From: CAVTQY01 sp963736975
GTDB lineage: Bacteria; Pseudomonadota; Alphaproteobacteria; Acetobacterales; Acetobacteraceae
DNA length: 64,000 bases
Assembly (NCBI GenBank): GCA_963736975.1
Contig: CAVTQY010000002.1
Location: 496,001-560,000, forward strand
Reading direction: 5' to 3'
Below the pieces are notes generated by a model. It was not told the DNA's origin. It searched no databases and was given only the letters and a program-made list of their open reading frames with translations. Both the position numbers and the translations under genes were made by a program. Positions 43,478 through 52,409 of the stretch are shown here, piece after piece. Positions within the stretch are counted from its first letter, which is position 1. Each line of letters opens with the position of its first letter.

Positions 43478-43909
43478 ATGAGACGTCTGTTCGGCGGCGC
43501 CCAGGCAACCGAGACGGAGACCTTCCCGGTGGCGCATACGGAGGAGGAGTGGCGGCGGCAACTGTCGCCGGCCCAGTATAAAGTGCTGCGCGAGCATGGC
43601 ACCGAGCGCGCGGGAACAAGCCCGCTGAACCAGGAGAAGCGACCCGGCAGCTTCATTTGCGCCGGTTGCGGGCAGCCTCTGTTCGACGCGAAGGCGAAAT
43701 TCGAGAGCGGGACCGGCTGGCCGAGTTTCTATGAGCCGATGCCGGGCATGGTGGAAACCAGCGAGGACCGGAGTTTATTCACGACCCGCACCGAGGTGCA
43801 TTGCAGCAAATGCGGCGGGCACCTGGGCCATGTGTTCGAGGACGGCCCGCAGCCGACCGGCTTGCGCTACTGCATGAACGGGGTGGCAATGGACTTCAAA
43901 CCGGCCTAG
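43478..43909 (+). CDS. msrB: Peptide-methionine (R)-S-oxide reductase
   Basis: A 143-residue MsrB that repairs oxidised methionine. Zinc-binding pairs FICAGCGQPLFD and HCSKCGGHLGHVFEDGP, the KFESGTGWPSFYEP block and the catalytic Cys in GLRYCMNGVAMDFKP are all present. Cytoplasmic, with no signal peptide. Monocistronic, divergent from the FAH-family gene with a 77-bp gap. Confidence 0.96.
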   Translation: MRRLFGGAQATETETFPVAHTEEEWRRQLSPAQYKVLREHGTERAGTSPLNQEKRPGSFICAGCGQPLFDAKAKFESGTGWPSFYEPMPGMVETSEDRSLFTTRTEVHCSKCGGHLGHVFEDGPQPTGLRYCMNGVAMDFKPA

Positions 43910-43976
43910 CCGGCTTTCGTATCGCCCCCTTTGCCGCGCTCGGGTCGTCATCCCGGCCATTTCGTCGGCCGCCTTC

Positions 43977-44081
43977 ATCTGTGTGCATCTGTGGTTTCCA
44001 ATTTTCCTGCTTCTCGCAACAACACCGGCGCGCTGATCAACATGGCCGCAAGGGGAAATGGAACCACAGATGCACACAGAT
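43977..44081. repeat. Long inverted repeat with CACAGAT motifs
   Basis: ATCTGTGTGCATCTGTGG plus TTTCCA at 43977-44000 is matched by its reverse complement at 44059-44081 with one missing base. A further ACACAGATG copy follows to 44092. The 237-bp gap 43910-44146 between the convergent msrB and iolD genes holds no gene. Such (C)CACAGATGCACACAGAT elements occur dispersed in many bacterial genomes. Here the structure could serve as a two-way terminator. Confidence 0.75.
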
Positions 44082-44146
44082 ACACACAGATGCGCCGCGC
44101 GGCTTGCGGGTCGCCGCAGACATAACCAAGACACTCAACGACTTAG

Positions 44147-45985
44147 TTAGTCAGCCAATCGCTGGCCGGCGCGCCGCGACATCCATGCTTCATGCGCGGC
44201 GGCGACATCACGGCTGGACGAAACTTCCGGTACCGGCACATCCCACCAGTGTCCGCCGGCCTCCGTGGTGATCGCCGGGTCGGTGTCGATCACCACGACG
44301 GTGGTGCGGTCGCTGGTGCGGGCGCGGGACAGAGCGGCTTCGAGTTCGGCAAGGCTGGCGGCCTTTTCGGCGCGTGCTCCGAGGCTTTCCGCATGGGCCC
44401 GAAAGTCGATCGCAGGCAAGATTGTATGCCGGGCGGTCGCCAGCAGGTTGTTGAAGGATTCGCCGCCGGTGGCCCGCTGCAGCCGGTCGATGCAGCCGAA
44501 ACCACCATTGTCGAGCACCACGATCGTCAACCTGAGCCCGAGCATCACCGAGGTGGCGATCTCGGAGTTCAGCATCAGGTAGCTGCCGTCGCCGACCAGG
44601 ACGATCACCTCGGCTTCGGGCCGGGCGAGCTTCACGCCAAGCCCTCCGGCGATTTCATAGCCCATGCAGGAAAAGCCGTATTCCAGGTGGTACGAACCCG
44701 GCTGCCCGGCGCGCCACAGCTTGTGCAGTTCGCCCGGCAGGCCGCCCGCGGCGCAGACCACGATGGCCCCGGGTGCGGCGGCGCGCTGCACGGCGCCGAT
44801 CACCTGTGCATCCGACGGGCGCGCGAGGTTGCCGGGTGCTGTCACGGCGTCGGCGGCTTGGCGCCAGGTCGCGCGGGCCGTGCCGGCCGAACGCGTCCAC
44901 TCGGCGGGTCCCCGGTGACCGGCAAGTGCATCGGAAAGCGCTGTCAGTCCGGCCCGGGCGTCGGCCACCAGCGGCAAGGCGAAATGCTTCGCCGCGTCCA
45001 GCGGCTGCACGTTCAATGCAATGATGCGCCGGTCGGCATGGCGGAACAGCGCCCAGGAGCCTGTGGTGAAGTCTTGCAGCCTCGTGCCGACCGCCAGGAC
45101 GACATCGGCGCGTTCGGCCAGTTCGTTGGCGGCGCTGGTGCCAGTGACGCCGATCGCGCCGAGATTCAGTGGATGGTCGTCCGGCAGGACGCTCTTCCCG
45201 GCTTGGGTTTCGGTCACCGGGATGCCGTGCGTCTCGGCAAAGGCGGCGAGGGTGTCCGTCGCCTCGGCGTAGTGCACGCCGCCGCCGGCAATGATCAGCG
45301 GGGCGCGCGCCTCCCGCAAGGCGGTCGCGGCCTCGGCGAGCTGCTGCCGGTCAGGTTCGGCGCGGCGGAAACGCCAGAGGCGGGGGGCGAAGAAGGTTTC
45401 GGGGTAATCGCAAGCCTCCGCCTGCACGTCCTGGCAGAGCGCCAGCGTCACCGGACCGCAGAGCGCCGGGTCGGTGAGAATGGTCAATGCACGGGGCAGG
45501 GCGGCCAAAAGCTGCTCGGGCCGGGTGATGCGGTCGAAGAAGCGGGAGACGGGGCGGAAGCAGTCATTGGCGGAAACGGTGCCGTCGGCGAAGTCCTCGA
45601 CCTGCTGCAGGACGGGATCGGGTCGGCGGGAGCCGAAGACGTCGCCGGGCAGCAGCAGGACTGGCAGGCGGTTTACATGCGCGAGCGCGGCGGCGGTGAC
45701 CATGTTGGTGGCACCCGGGCCGATCGAGGTGGTGCAGGCCATCATCCGTCGCCGGCGGCAGGCTTTGGCAAAGGCGATCGCGGCATGGGCCATCGCCTGC
45801 TCGTTATGGGCGCGGTAGGTCGGCAGCCGGTTCTGGGCGGCGGCGAGTGCCTCGCCCAGCCCGGCGACGTTGCCGTGGCCGAAAATGGCCCAGACGCCGG
45901 CGAACAGGGGGACGCGGCTGCCTTCGAAATCGGTTTGCTGCACTGCAAGAAAGTGAACCAGGGCCTGCGCGGTGGTCAGCCTCAT
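44147..45985 (-). CDS. iolD: 3D-(3,5/4)-trihydroxycyclohexane-1,2-dione acylhydrolase
   Basis: A 612-residue TPP-dependent enzyme that opens the ring in myo-inositol breakdown. MRLTTAQALVHFLAVQQTDFEG, PLFAGVWAIFGHGNVAGLGEAL, the activating Glu in YRAHNEQAMAHAAIAFAKA, TSIGPGATNMVTAAALAHVNRLPVLLLPGD and the TPP motif VLVGDGSYLMLNSEIATS are typical IolD. An AAAGG lies 8 nt before ATG 45985; an in-frame ATG at 46018 would add 11 residues. No other iol genes are near, so the rest of the inositol pathway must be elsewhere, or the enzyme serves a related cyclitol. Confidence 0.92.
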   Translation of the reverse strand: MRLTTAQALVHFLAVQQTDFEGSRVPLFAGVWAIFGHGNVAGLGEALAAAQNRLPTYRAHNEQAMAHAAIAFAKACRRRRMMACTTSIGPGATNMVTAAALAHVNRLPVLLLPGDVFGSRRPDPVLQQVEDFADGTVSANDCFRPVSRFFDRITRPEQLLAALPRALTILTDPALCGPVTLALCQDVQAEACDYPETFFAPRLWRFRRAEPDRQQLAEAATALREARAPLIIAGGGVHYAEATDTLAAFAETHGIPVTETQAGKSVLPDDHPLNLGAIGVTGTSAANELAERADVVLAVGTRLQDFTTGSWALFRHADRRIIALNVQPLDAAKHFALPLVADARAGLTALSDALAGHRGPAEWTRSAGTARATWRQAADAVTAPGNLARPSDAQVIGAVQRAAAPGAIVVCAAGGLPGELHKLWRAGQPGSYHLEYGFSCMGYEIAGGLGVKLARPEAEVIVLVGDGSYLMLNSEIATSVMLGLRLTIVVLDNGGFGCIDRLQRATGGESFNNLLATARHTILPAIDFRAHAESLGARAEKAASLAELEAALSRARTSDRTTVVVIDTDPAITTEAGGHWWDVPVPEVSSSRDVAAAHEAWMSRRAGQRLAD

Positions 45986-46115
45986 GAATGTTGCCTTTGG
46001 CTCACGTTTCACGGACATCTTGTATCTCGATCCAGATAATCGTTGTCACGCGGCTGGGGCAGAGCCTATGGTCTGCGCTGGGTAGACCGTCAACCGCGCG
46101 GCTGGGATCACAGGC

Positions 46116-46545
46116 ATGTGCATGCGTGCCGTTGGTATTGTAACGATTTCGCTGAGCATTGCGGCGGCGGGGCCTGCGGCCGCTCAGAAACGATTGGATC
46201 TGTCGCTCAATGGCCCGGGAGCGCCGGGCGATTTCGAAGTCGCGCCTCGCACATCGGGCTCGAGTTCAACCGGCTCACGGCGGCAATGCGTTTTATTTCG
46301 AGGGTCCGCAGGGACAGCCGACCGCGCCGGGTGGCCCCGACCTTTCGCTGGAATTGCAGCAGGCGCAAGGCGCGCCCGCGAAGCTCTCGCTGGGCTCCGT
46401 CGGCTTGGATTCCAATGCGGCGGGATCCTATCGGCCGGCGCGCGGCGGCGATCCGTATTATTTCGATATTCCCAGCCAACGACCCGGCTCCAGCGCACCC
46501 GGCTTTCTTCTGAAAATTCCACTCGAAACAAACCAGTCACCGTAG
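46116..46545 (+). pseudogene. Small secreted protein, frameshifted
   Basis: The first frame starts MCMRAVGIVTISLSIAAAGPAAAQKRLDL, a signal peptide with cleavage after AAA. Near 46270-46275 one additional base (or loss of two) moves the continuation to the next frame: HGGNAFYFEGPQGQPTAPGG, DLSLELQQAQGAPAKLSLGS and GGDPYYFDIPSQRPGSSAPGF. The two halves contain an imperfect repeat (GGNAFYFEGP and GGDPYYFDIP). I do not recognise the family. Periplasmic location is expected if expressed. Confidence 0.6.
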
Positions 46546-47938
46546 GGGAAGCGTGCGCAGCGGCAATCGTGCCGTTTCCTTTCAGGCGATCGAGCACGAT
46601 AGACGAGCGCGTCCGCGCGACGGTCTGGTGCGGTAGCAGCACGTCGTTCACCGGCGCCGAGAGACTCTTCAGGTCCGGAAGAACCGCTTTGAGCAGGTAG
46701 TCGGTGTCCCCCGTCAGGCGAAGCCGGAGAGGTAATACCAGCCGCGCCAGCGGGTGATCGCTTTCGACCCACAACTGACCTTCGCGGCTGGCAGCATGAG
46801 GTCCCGTGCCGGCCGAAAGCGGAATGGCTGGTTTGGAGAAAGGGCACGTCGGAGCTTGGCTCTCGCGTGGGCATGACATAATGGCTAGGTTGGTCGCATC
46901 GGGCGCCGATCGAAATAGTAGCACGTCGCCGCCCAACGGCACTGCCGAAATGCCGGGCGCCAAGCAGTTCGACGCCTTCCTCCACCTCGCGCCGTGCAGC
47001 TTCCTTCGCGGCGGCCAGATCCACATTCCGCGAACAGGGCAGACCGATCGGCTCAGTCAGGCTTGTAGTTTGAGCGCCAAGCAGTTCATACTCGCTTCAA
47101 ATGATATCCTTTACCTCGTCCCTACGGGTCAATGCACTCTTCTGGATCAGTTCGCTGAAACCGGGCGAGGAAGGCAGCATGCTGCTTCGGCTTTCATGCT
47201 ATTAAGGCACTACAGATCATGAAGCCTTGCCCTTTCTATATGCTAATTGCCCCGGAGCACGAGATTACGTTTGGTTTCATAGAAGACAATATTCTCAGAT
47301 TTTACCAGGATGCTTTTACGGCTGTCAATATGAGCAGCATCTATCAGCCGAAATGCGCCTCTTTCACTGCGAGAAGTCGTTGGCCATCGTTCTCAGCCGC
47401 TATATTGGCGACTCATGCATAGGTAAAGGTGGCGACCTGCGTAGAGAGCGCCTTCTGACCGAGGTTTTGACAAACGGGGTGCCAAACAACCGCGCTAACA
47501 AGCGCATGTTGCGCAAGTCATTGAAACACGTGACGCGCCCTACCCAGGCTCTTCTCGATCGCCTTGTCGATACTTTCCTGCTGGGTAAGCAAGTTGGCTT
47601 CAACGTAGACGACCTTGTGAAGTTTGCAGTGAGGGTCAAGCAGTCTTCGGCTCGTAAGCACATTCCGTAACGTGCTTACGGTCGACGACCGATCCTGGTG
47701 GGCATGCCGCTGGATGTCGTGATTGGGCGCGAACCGGACCTCGGCGCCAGGCGGCCGCTGTGTCGGCTTTCCACGACCCGAAGCGATCATTGGAGGGGGC
47801 CGCTGGCATAAGTCGGTTCTGCCGTGCCGAGCCGCGCCGGAGTCGCCTGCTCGACGACGTTCATGGCGTTTCCGCCTCCCGTCCGAAGCCTGGTGGGTTT
47901 ATACGCTGGCGCCCGGTCTGACAGAAGCGACTGGAGCG
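46546..47938. other. Decayed, gene-poor stretch with lower GC
   Basis: No complete gene is supported here. It contains the Lrp fragment at 46580-46717. From roughly 47080 to 47480 the base composition is visibly lower in GC than the surroundings (for example the AT-rich words around 47219-47340), and open frames such as 47227-47670 (+) have no recognisable motifs. A 9-bp inverted repeat CGTAAGCAC/GTGCTTACG sits at 47653-47661 and 47672-47680. It may be a scar of one or more insertions. Confidence 0.6.
46580..46717 (-). pseudogene. Lrp/AsnC regulator fragment
   Basis: One frame reads LTGDTDYLLKAVLPDLKSL followed by SAPVNDVLLPHQTVARTRSS and IVLDRLKG, which matches the ligand-binding (RAM) domain end of Lrp/AsnC regulators (usual pattern V-T-G-x-x-D-Y-L-L-x-V-x-x-x-D ... 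G-V-x-x-T-x-S-x-x-V-L). The N-terminal helix-turn-helix is not found upstream on this strand. It is a remnant of about 46 codons. Confidence 0.65.
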
Positions 47939-48559
47939 ATGTGCAACGATTACGGCAACCGCGTATCGTACCGAGCCTATGTGGAAGAGTTCAGCCAGAC
48001 CCGGCTGCCGCTTGTGTCTCCAAAGCCGGGCTCCGCGCCGAATCTGGAACCGCGCGACGAGATATGGCCGACCGATAAAGCCCCGGTGATCCGGCGGGTG
48101 GAGGGCGGCGTGGAGTTGGTGCAACTCCCGTGGGGGTTGTCGCCCGGCCGGCCGAAAGCCCGCGCAGTCATCAATATGCGATCCGAAGGGCGGACATTCA
48201 CACGCGGTCGCTGTCTGGTGCCCGCGTCGCACTATTACGAGTTTACCGGCACCACCACCCCGAAGACGCGATGGCGTTTCACGCGCATCGGAGAGGAATG
48301 GTTCTGTTTTGCCGGGCTGATCGGCCGCGCGGACAGTGCGGAGGGAGCGGTGGACGGCTTTACGTTGCTGACCTGCGATGCGGGACCGGACGTGGCACCG
48401 ATCCACAACCGGCAGCCGGTCATACTGGACCGGTCACGCTGGGTGGACTGGTTGGAAGGCAGCGCCAGTGCGGGCGAGCTGCTCCGGCCTTCTCCTGCCG
48501 GTACGCTCGGTGTGGTGCAGGCGCCGCGCGGAAGCGATGGCCGGCAGCTTCTGTCATGA
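47939..48559 (+). CDS. yedK: SOS response-associated peptidase (YedK/HMCES family)
   Basis: A 206-residue SRAP protein that forms a covalent link with abasic sites in single-stranded DNA. Cys2 of the mature protein is the nucleophile, so the start MCNDYGNRV at 47939 is decisive. Other residues are AVINMRSEG (Asn), RGRCLVPASHYYEF (Glu) and DVAPIHNRQPVIL (His). Its 3' end overlaps the penicillin acylase gene tail to tail by 6 nt. Confidence 0.95.
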   Translation: MCNDYGNRVSYRAYVEEFSQTRLPLVSPKPGSAPNLEPRDEIWPTDKAPVIRRVEGGVELVQLPWGLSPGRPKARAVINMRSEGRTFTRGRCLVPASHYYEFTGTTTPKTRWRFTRIGEEWFCFAGLIGRADSAEGAVDGFTLLTCDAGPDVAPIHNRQPVILDRSRWVDWLEGSASAGELLRPSPAGTLGVVQAPRGSDGRQLLS

Positions 48560-50887
48560 CGCGCTGTCACGTGCGGGATCGATGTGCGTCGTGGTCTCGC
48601 AGTCGGCATCGACGCCCTCGCGGCGCAGATGCACGACGTGGTACTCGCCGCGCCGCCATGGCTGGAACTGGTCGCGGTAATGCGGGCTTCCGGGCACGCC
48701 CAAATTACCGATGTTCTGCACCGCGAGGAATGAATCGGGCGCGGTGAAATCGACGACCATACGGTATTCGGCACCGGAGCTGGCGGCGTGCGGCGGCAAT
48801 TCGCCGCCGGTGTTGCGCACGGTGTGAGAGCCGCCATCGACCGGCGCCGGGCCGATATCGAACGCGTCGCCAACGGCGGGTGTTGAGAGCGGGTGATGCC
48901 AGTGCGCGATGTGGACGCGGCCCCATTTCCAGGCGGCGGGATCCGCGCCGAGCCGCCCGCGCAGCCGGTCCACCGCCTGGCCGGCAACCGCAATAACCAT
49001 TGCGGCGGTGCCGGTTGGGAAATACCGGTCCTCGGCGCCTTCTAGCAGACTTGCCGCGAGGCCCGTCTGTTGTGACGTCAAGTCGAGCAATCGCTCCGGC
49101 AAATGCCGCGCCAGCACGGTGCGCTGCCACAATGCCATGAACGTCTCGAAGACAGTCGGGGCGGTACTGTCGAGGTCGTAGCGATAGTCCCAGTTTGACA
49201 GTGCGGCGGAGACGATCCTTGCCGGGTCGTCGTGGCTGCCTGCAAGATGACGCAGTATGTGCGGACAAAGCCGCGCGGCGCGGGTGTTCTTCACGTCGTT
49301 CTGGAAACTTATGTTTGCAACGTGATCGACGACATGATCGCCGGCGAAGGCTTCATCGATACGGACGCCGCGATGGCCTTGTGAATAGGCGCCGTAGATC
49401 GGATAGCGATACCCCGGCGGCACGATGCGCTGATTGGCGCTAGCCACGTAACCGCGCGGCGGGTTGAAGGCATTGGGCAGGCCATCGAATGGGATGTATC
49501 CGGTCCATTGGTCCATGGGATCGTTAGCGTCGCGGAATCCGTACACCACGCGTCCGCGCAGCGGTAGCCGCCCAGCCATCTGATAGCCGATGTTTCCATG
49601 CCGGTCGGCATAGACGAAATTAAACACCGCGACCGCCCAGTCCCGCAGTGCGGCGCGAAAGGACGCCCAGTCCCGCGCCCGCGACACCGCGATCATGGCC
49701 CGCAGATCGTCGATATGCTCCGCCCCGACCCAGCGGAGCGACAGCGGCGGATCGCCACCTTCCGCCACCGGCGTGAGCAGCGCGTTCACCACCGGGCCGC
49801 GCACGGTGGAGCGGATTACAAGCTCGTGCGGCCTTTCGCCGCGGACGGGGATGGCGATGGAATGCTCGGTGAAGTCGCGCCAGGTGTCGCCGTCGCGGTA
49901 ACGGCGGGGATCGCGTGTATCCACCTCCTCGACATACAGATCACGCGTCGAGGCCATGTTGTTGGTGATGCACCACGCCACGTCGCCGTTGCTGCCCCAC
50001 CACATGCCGGGCAGCCCGGGATGTCCGGCTCCGGCCGCATCGTCGTCCGGGCCATGCAGGGCGTATTCGTACCAGGTGGAAGGAACCCAGTAGGGTTGGT
50101 GCGGGTCGCCGCAGAGGATCGGCTTTCCGGTGCCGGTGCGCCGGCCGTCGAGCGCCCAGTTGTTGCTGCCCGTCGCATCGTCGGTGCCGGCGGCGCAGGG
50201 CACCACAAGGTTTTCCGACGCTTCCGGGGTGAGATAGAGCCCGCGCAAATTCTCGGTGGGCAGCAGGCGCGCGGCTTCAGCGGCGGCGAGGCGATCGATG
50301 CGGCCGTTGAGCGACCACCAAATGCCGCGGCCGATCGCTACGATGTCGCGCACGGTGAACGGGGCGGGTGTATAGTCCAGGAGCCGGAACTCGATTGGCA
50401 GGTTGGCGCTGTTCAGCTCGATATGGCGGTTGATGCCGGCAACGAAGGCGGTGATCAGCGCCTTTGTTGCTTGGTCCATTGCCGCCGCGTCAGCGATGGA
50501 GATGCGGTCGATCCCGACCGTGAGATGCGCGCGATCGCCGGCGATGTAGTCCGGGCCGAGGATCTCCGCCTGGCGGCCGAGCGCGCGCCGACGAAGCCGG
50601 TCCATCTGCCATAGCCGGTCCTGCGCCATGGCGACACCGAGGCCGAAGAACAGGTCGGGCGTGCTTGTGGCGTACACGTGGGGAACACCGGCTCGGTCGT
50701 GCTTGATCTCCACCCGCGCGGCGACGGTGCCGGTGATGTCCTGGTCTTTGGGTGCGGCATGTCGCTGCAGGAAGGCGTCGCGCGCGGCCGCGAATTCCGC
50801 GGCGGAGGCGCCGGCGCTGCGGCAGATTTCCTCCATGGAACCGGCGCCGCGCAACGCGGCAATCAGCGTGGAGTTGTCGAGACGCAT
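48554..50887 (-). CDS. Penicillin acylase family protein (Ntn hydrolase)
   Basis: A 777-residue single-chain precursor of the penicillin amidase type, normally cleaved into alpha and beta chains. DRAGVPHVYATSTPDLFFGLGVAMAQDRLWQMD is the family N-terminal motif; the autocatalytic Ser is Ser241 in DDATGSNNWALDGRRT, and the beta chain has PILCGDPHQPYWVPSTWYE, GNIGYQMAGRLPLRG and GGSHTVRNTGG. No clear signal peptide is seen from this start, unusual for the family, so it may be cytoplasmic. Substrates could be acyl-homoserine lactones or other amides. Monocistronic. Confidence 0.92.
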   Translation of the reverse strand: MRLDNSTLIAALRGAGSMEEICRSAGASAAEFAAARDAFLQRHAAPKDQDITGTVAARVEIKHDRAGVPHVYATSTPDLFFGLGVAMAQDRLWQMDRLRRRALGRQAEILGPDYIAGDRAHLTVGIDRISIADAAAMDQATKALITAFVAGINRHIELNSANLPIEFRLLDYTPAPFTVRDIVAIGRGIWWSLNGRIDRLAAAEAARLLPTENLRGLYLTPEASENLVVPCAAGTDDATGSNNWALDGRRTGTGKPILCGDPHQPYWVPSTWYEYALHGPDDDAAGAGHPGLPGMWWGSNGDVAWCITNNMASTRDLYVEEVDTRDPRRYRDGDTWRDFTEHSIAIPVRGERPHELVIRSTVRGPVVNALLTPVAEGGDPPLSLRWVGAEHIDDLRAMIAVSRARDWASFRAALRDWAVAVFNFVYADRHGNIGYQMAGRLPLRGRVVYGFRDANDPMDQWTGYIPFDGLPNAFNPPRGYVASANQRIVPPGYRYPIYGAYSQGHRGVRIDEAFAGDHVVDHVANISFQNDVKNTRAARLCPHILRHLAGSHDDPARIVSAALSNWDYRYDLDSTAPTVFETFMALWQRTVLARHLPERLLDLTSQQTGLAASLLEGAEDRYFPTGTAAMVIAVAGQAVDRLRGRLGADPAAWKWGRVHIAHWHHPLSTPAVGDAFDIGPAPVDGGSHTVRNTGGELPPHAASSGAEYRMVVDFTAPDSFLAVQNIGNLGVPGSPHYRDQFQPWRRGEYHVVHLRREGVDADCETTTHIDPARDSAS

Positions 50888-50942
50888 GGTTCCCTCCTGC
50901 GGCTGTGTGGAGGGTAGGGCGGGTGTCGGAGGAAATCGATGG

Positions 50943-52172
50943 TCAGAGCGTCGGGCCCTCGCCCAGCTCCCGGTAGCCCGGCGGTACTTTCGCCCAACGG
51001 TAACCGTTTCTGGCGAGATTATAGCCGACTTCGAACAGCGCCTGCATGTAAGGGCGATCGAAGGGACGCTCGAGCTTCATGTCGAATGTTGACGGAATGC
51101 TGGCCAGGTTGAAATCGATCCGGTCGCGCTGGGCGGCGATGTAGATGCGATAGAGATCGCCCACGCCTTGCGTCTGGATCAGCGAGGAAATGGCGCGGCC
51201 AACGATGCTGAGCGTGCGGCGCCTGATCTCCTCCGCACGCGGGTCGAGGCGGGCGTTGCGGATCACGTAGAGGGTGCGGTCCCTGGTGATGCCGGCACGC
51301 CGCGCAGTTTTTTCGAGCTGGACGGAAGGAGGATAGACAAAGACCTGCGCGCTGGCGCCACCATCGACGTGCATTTCCTGATAGCGGCGACCGCCCGCTT
51401 CGACATCGATCATCACCGGCGGAAAGGCACCGGGTATCGCGGTGGAGGCGATGAGGATCTGTTGCACCAGGTCGAGCGCTCCGGGGCGGCCACTGGCGGC
51501 CAGCTTGCCGATGTTCCAGATCACCGGCCGGCCCTCGTCGAGATTGGTGGTGCCGATCAGCAGGAGCCGGCCGTGCTGATAGGCATCGGCGATGTCGGCG
51601 AGCATCGCCGGGGTGATGTAGCGCGCCATGGTCCGGCGCAGCGGCGCGTTGGAGGCGAGCGCGTCGTTGGTCAGCGCGGCGAGAATGCTGCGTTGCTGGA
51701 GTATGTCGCTGGCTGATATGCCGGTGTAAACTTCGCGCAGTTGCGGATCGTAGCGCGGCCCGAGGAAGGCGAAGGGAGCGGTGAGGGCGCCGGTGCTGAT
51801 GCCGGTCACCAGTTTGAAGGAGGGGCGGGTGCCTGACGCGGTCCAGCCGACAAGCAGACCGGCGCCGAAGGCGCCGTTTTCGCCGCCGCCGGAAACGGCG
51901 AGGTATGCGGCGGGCGGCAGCGCTCCGGTGTTGCCGGCGCGCCGGTAGTCCGCCTGTTCACGGTTGTAGGCTGCTATTCCCTCATCGATGAGGGCCGGTG
52001 AGTCCTCATCGCCCCAGTAGCGGATGTCGCGCAGCCCCAGGACAGTGACGTTCGGCTCATCCGCGGTTGGTACCGCGTTTAGCCGCGGCAGCGGGGCGCA
52101 GCCCGCCATGAGGGCGCAGGCGGTCGCGTTGGCGGCGAGGAACGAGCGGCGGCGAAGTGCCGGTCGGGGCAT
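50943..52172 (-). CDS. Patatin-like phospholipase lipoprotein
   Basis: A 409-residue lipid-anchored esterase. The signal MPRPALRRRSFLAANATACALMAGC has a lipobox ending at Cys25. The patatin fold shows the oxyanion loop SGGGENGAFGAGLL, nucleophile Ser126 in LVTGISTGALTAP and the Asp of MHVDGGASAQVF, giving a Ser-Asp dyad. It probably acts on lipids or lipid-like esters at the membrane. The start at 52172 gives the proper signal peptide; an in-frame start at 52217 adds 15 residues. Located just downstream of tRNA-Ala on the same strand. Confidence 0.9.
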   Translation of the reverse strand: MPRPALRRRSFLAANATACALMAGCAPLPRLNAVPTADEPNVTVLGLRDIRYWGDEDSPALIDEGIAAYNREQADYRRAGNTGALPPAAYLAVSGGGENGAFGAGLLVGWTASGTRPSFKLVTGISTGALTAPFAFLGPRYDPQLREVYTGISASDILQQRSILAALTNDALASNAPLRRTMARYITPAMLADIADAYQHGRLLLIGTTNLDEGRPVIWNIGKLAASGRPGALDLVQQILIASTAIPGAFPPVMIDVEAGGRRYQEMHVDGGASAQVFVYPPSVQLEKTARRAGITRDRTLYVIRNARLDPRAEEIRRRTLSIVGRAISSLIQTQGVGDLYRIYIAAQRDRIDFNLASIPSTFDMKLERPFDRPYMQALFEVGYNLARNGYRWAKVPPGYRELGEGPTL

Positions 52173-52243
52173 CGGCGATGACCTTTGGCGGGAGGGCAGG
52201 CTGCTGCCTATCGGCAATGGCTCCCCGCGGCCAATTTTGCGAT

Positions 52244-52319
52244 TGGTGGAGCTGAGGGGGATCGAACCCCTGACCTCCTCATTGCGAACGAGGCGCTCTC
52301 CCAGCTGAGCTACAGCCCC
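52244..52319 (-). tRNA. tRNA-Ala (anticodon CGC)
   Basis: The minus strand gives GGGGCTGTAGCTCAGCTGGG with a normal cloverleaf: acceptor GGGGCTG/CAGCTCC including the G3:U70 pair that marks alanine tRNAs, D-arm CTCAGCTGGGAG, anticodon loop TTCGCAA (CGC), T-arm GGGGTTCGATCCCC and an encoded CCA (TGG at 52244-52246 on the plus strand). An IS481-type element starts about 90 bp from its 5' end. Confidence 0.96.
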
Positions 52320-52409
52320 CTTTCCGGAGGGCGCGGAAAATGCTGTGGCAGGTTGGCGAAGTCAAGGAGCGCTGGCCCTCACCCGCCGCGCCCCTGCGCG
52401 CCATGTCCA

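Noticed and set aside
44192..46039. A 615-residue plus-strand frame over iolD
   Set aside because: It is the antisense shadow of iolD, Gly/Arg-rich and without motifs.
47227..47670. A real 147-residue gene in the low-GC section
   Set aside because: No motif, no convincing ribosome-binding site and competing frames on both strands. Kept only as part of the decayed stretch.
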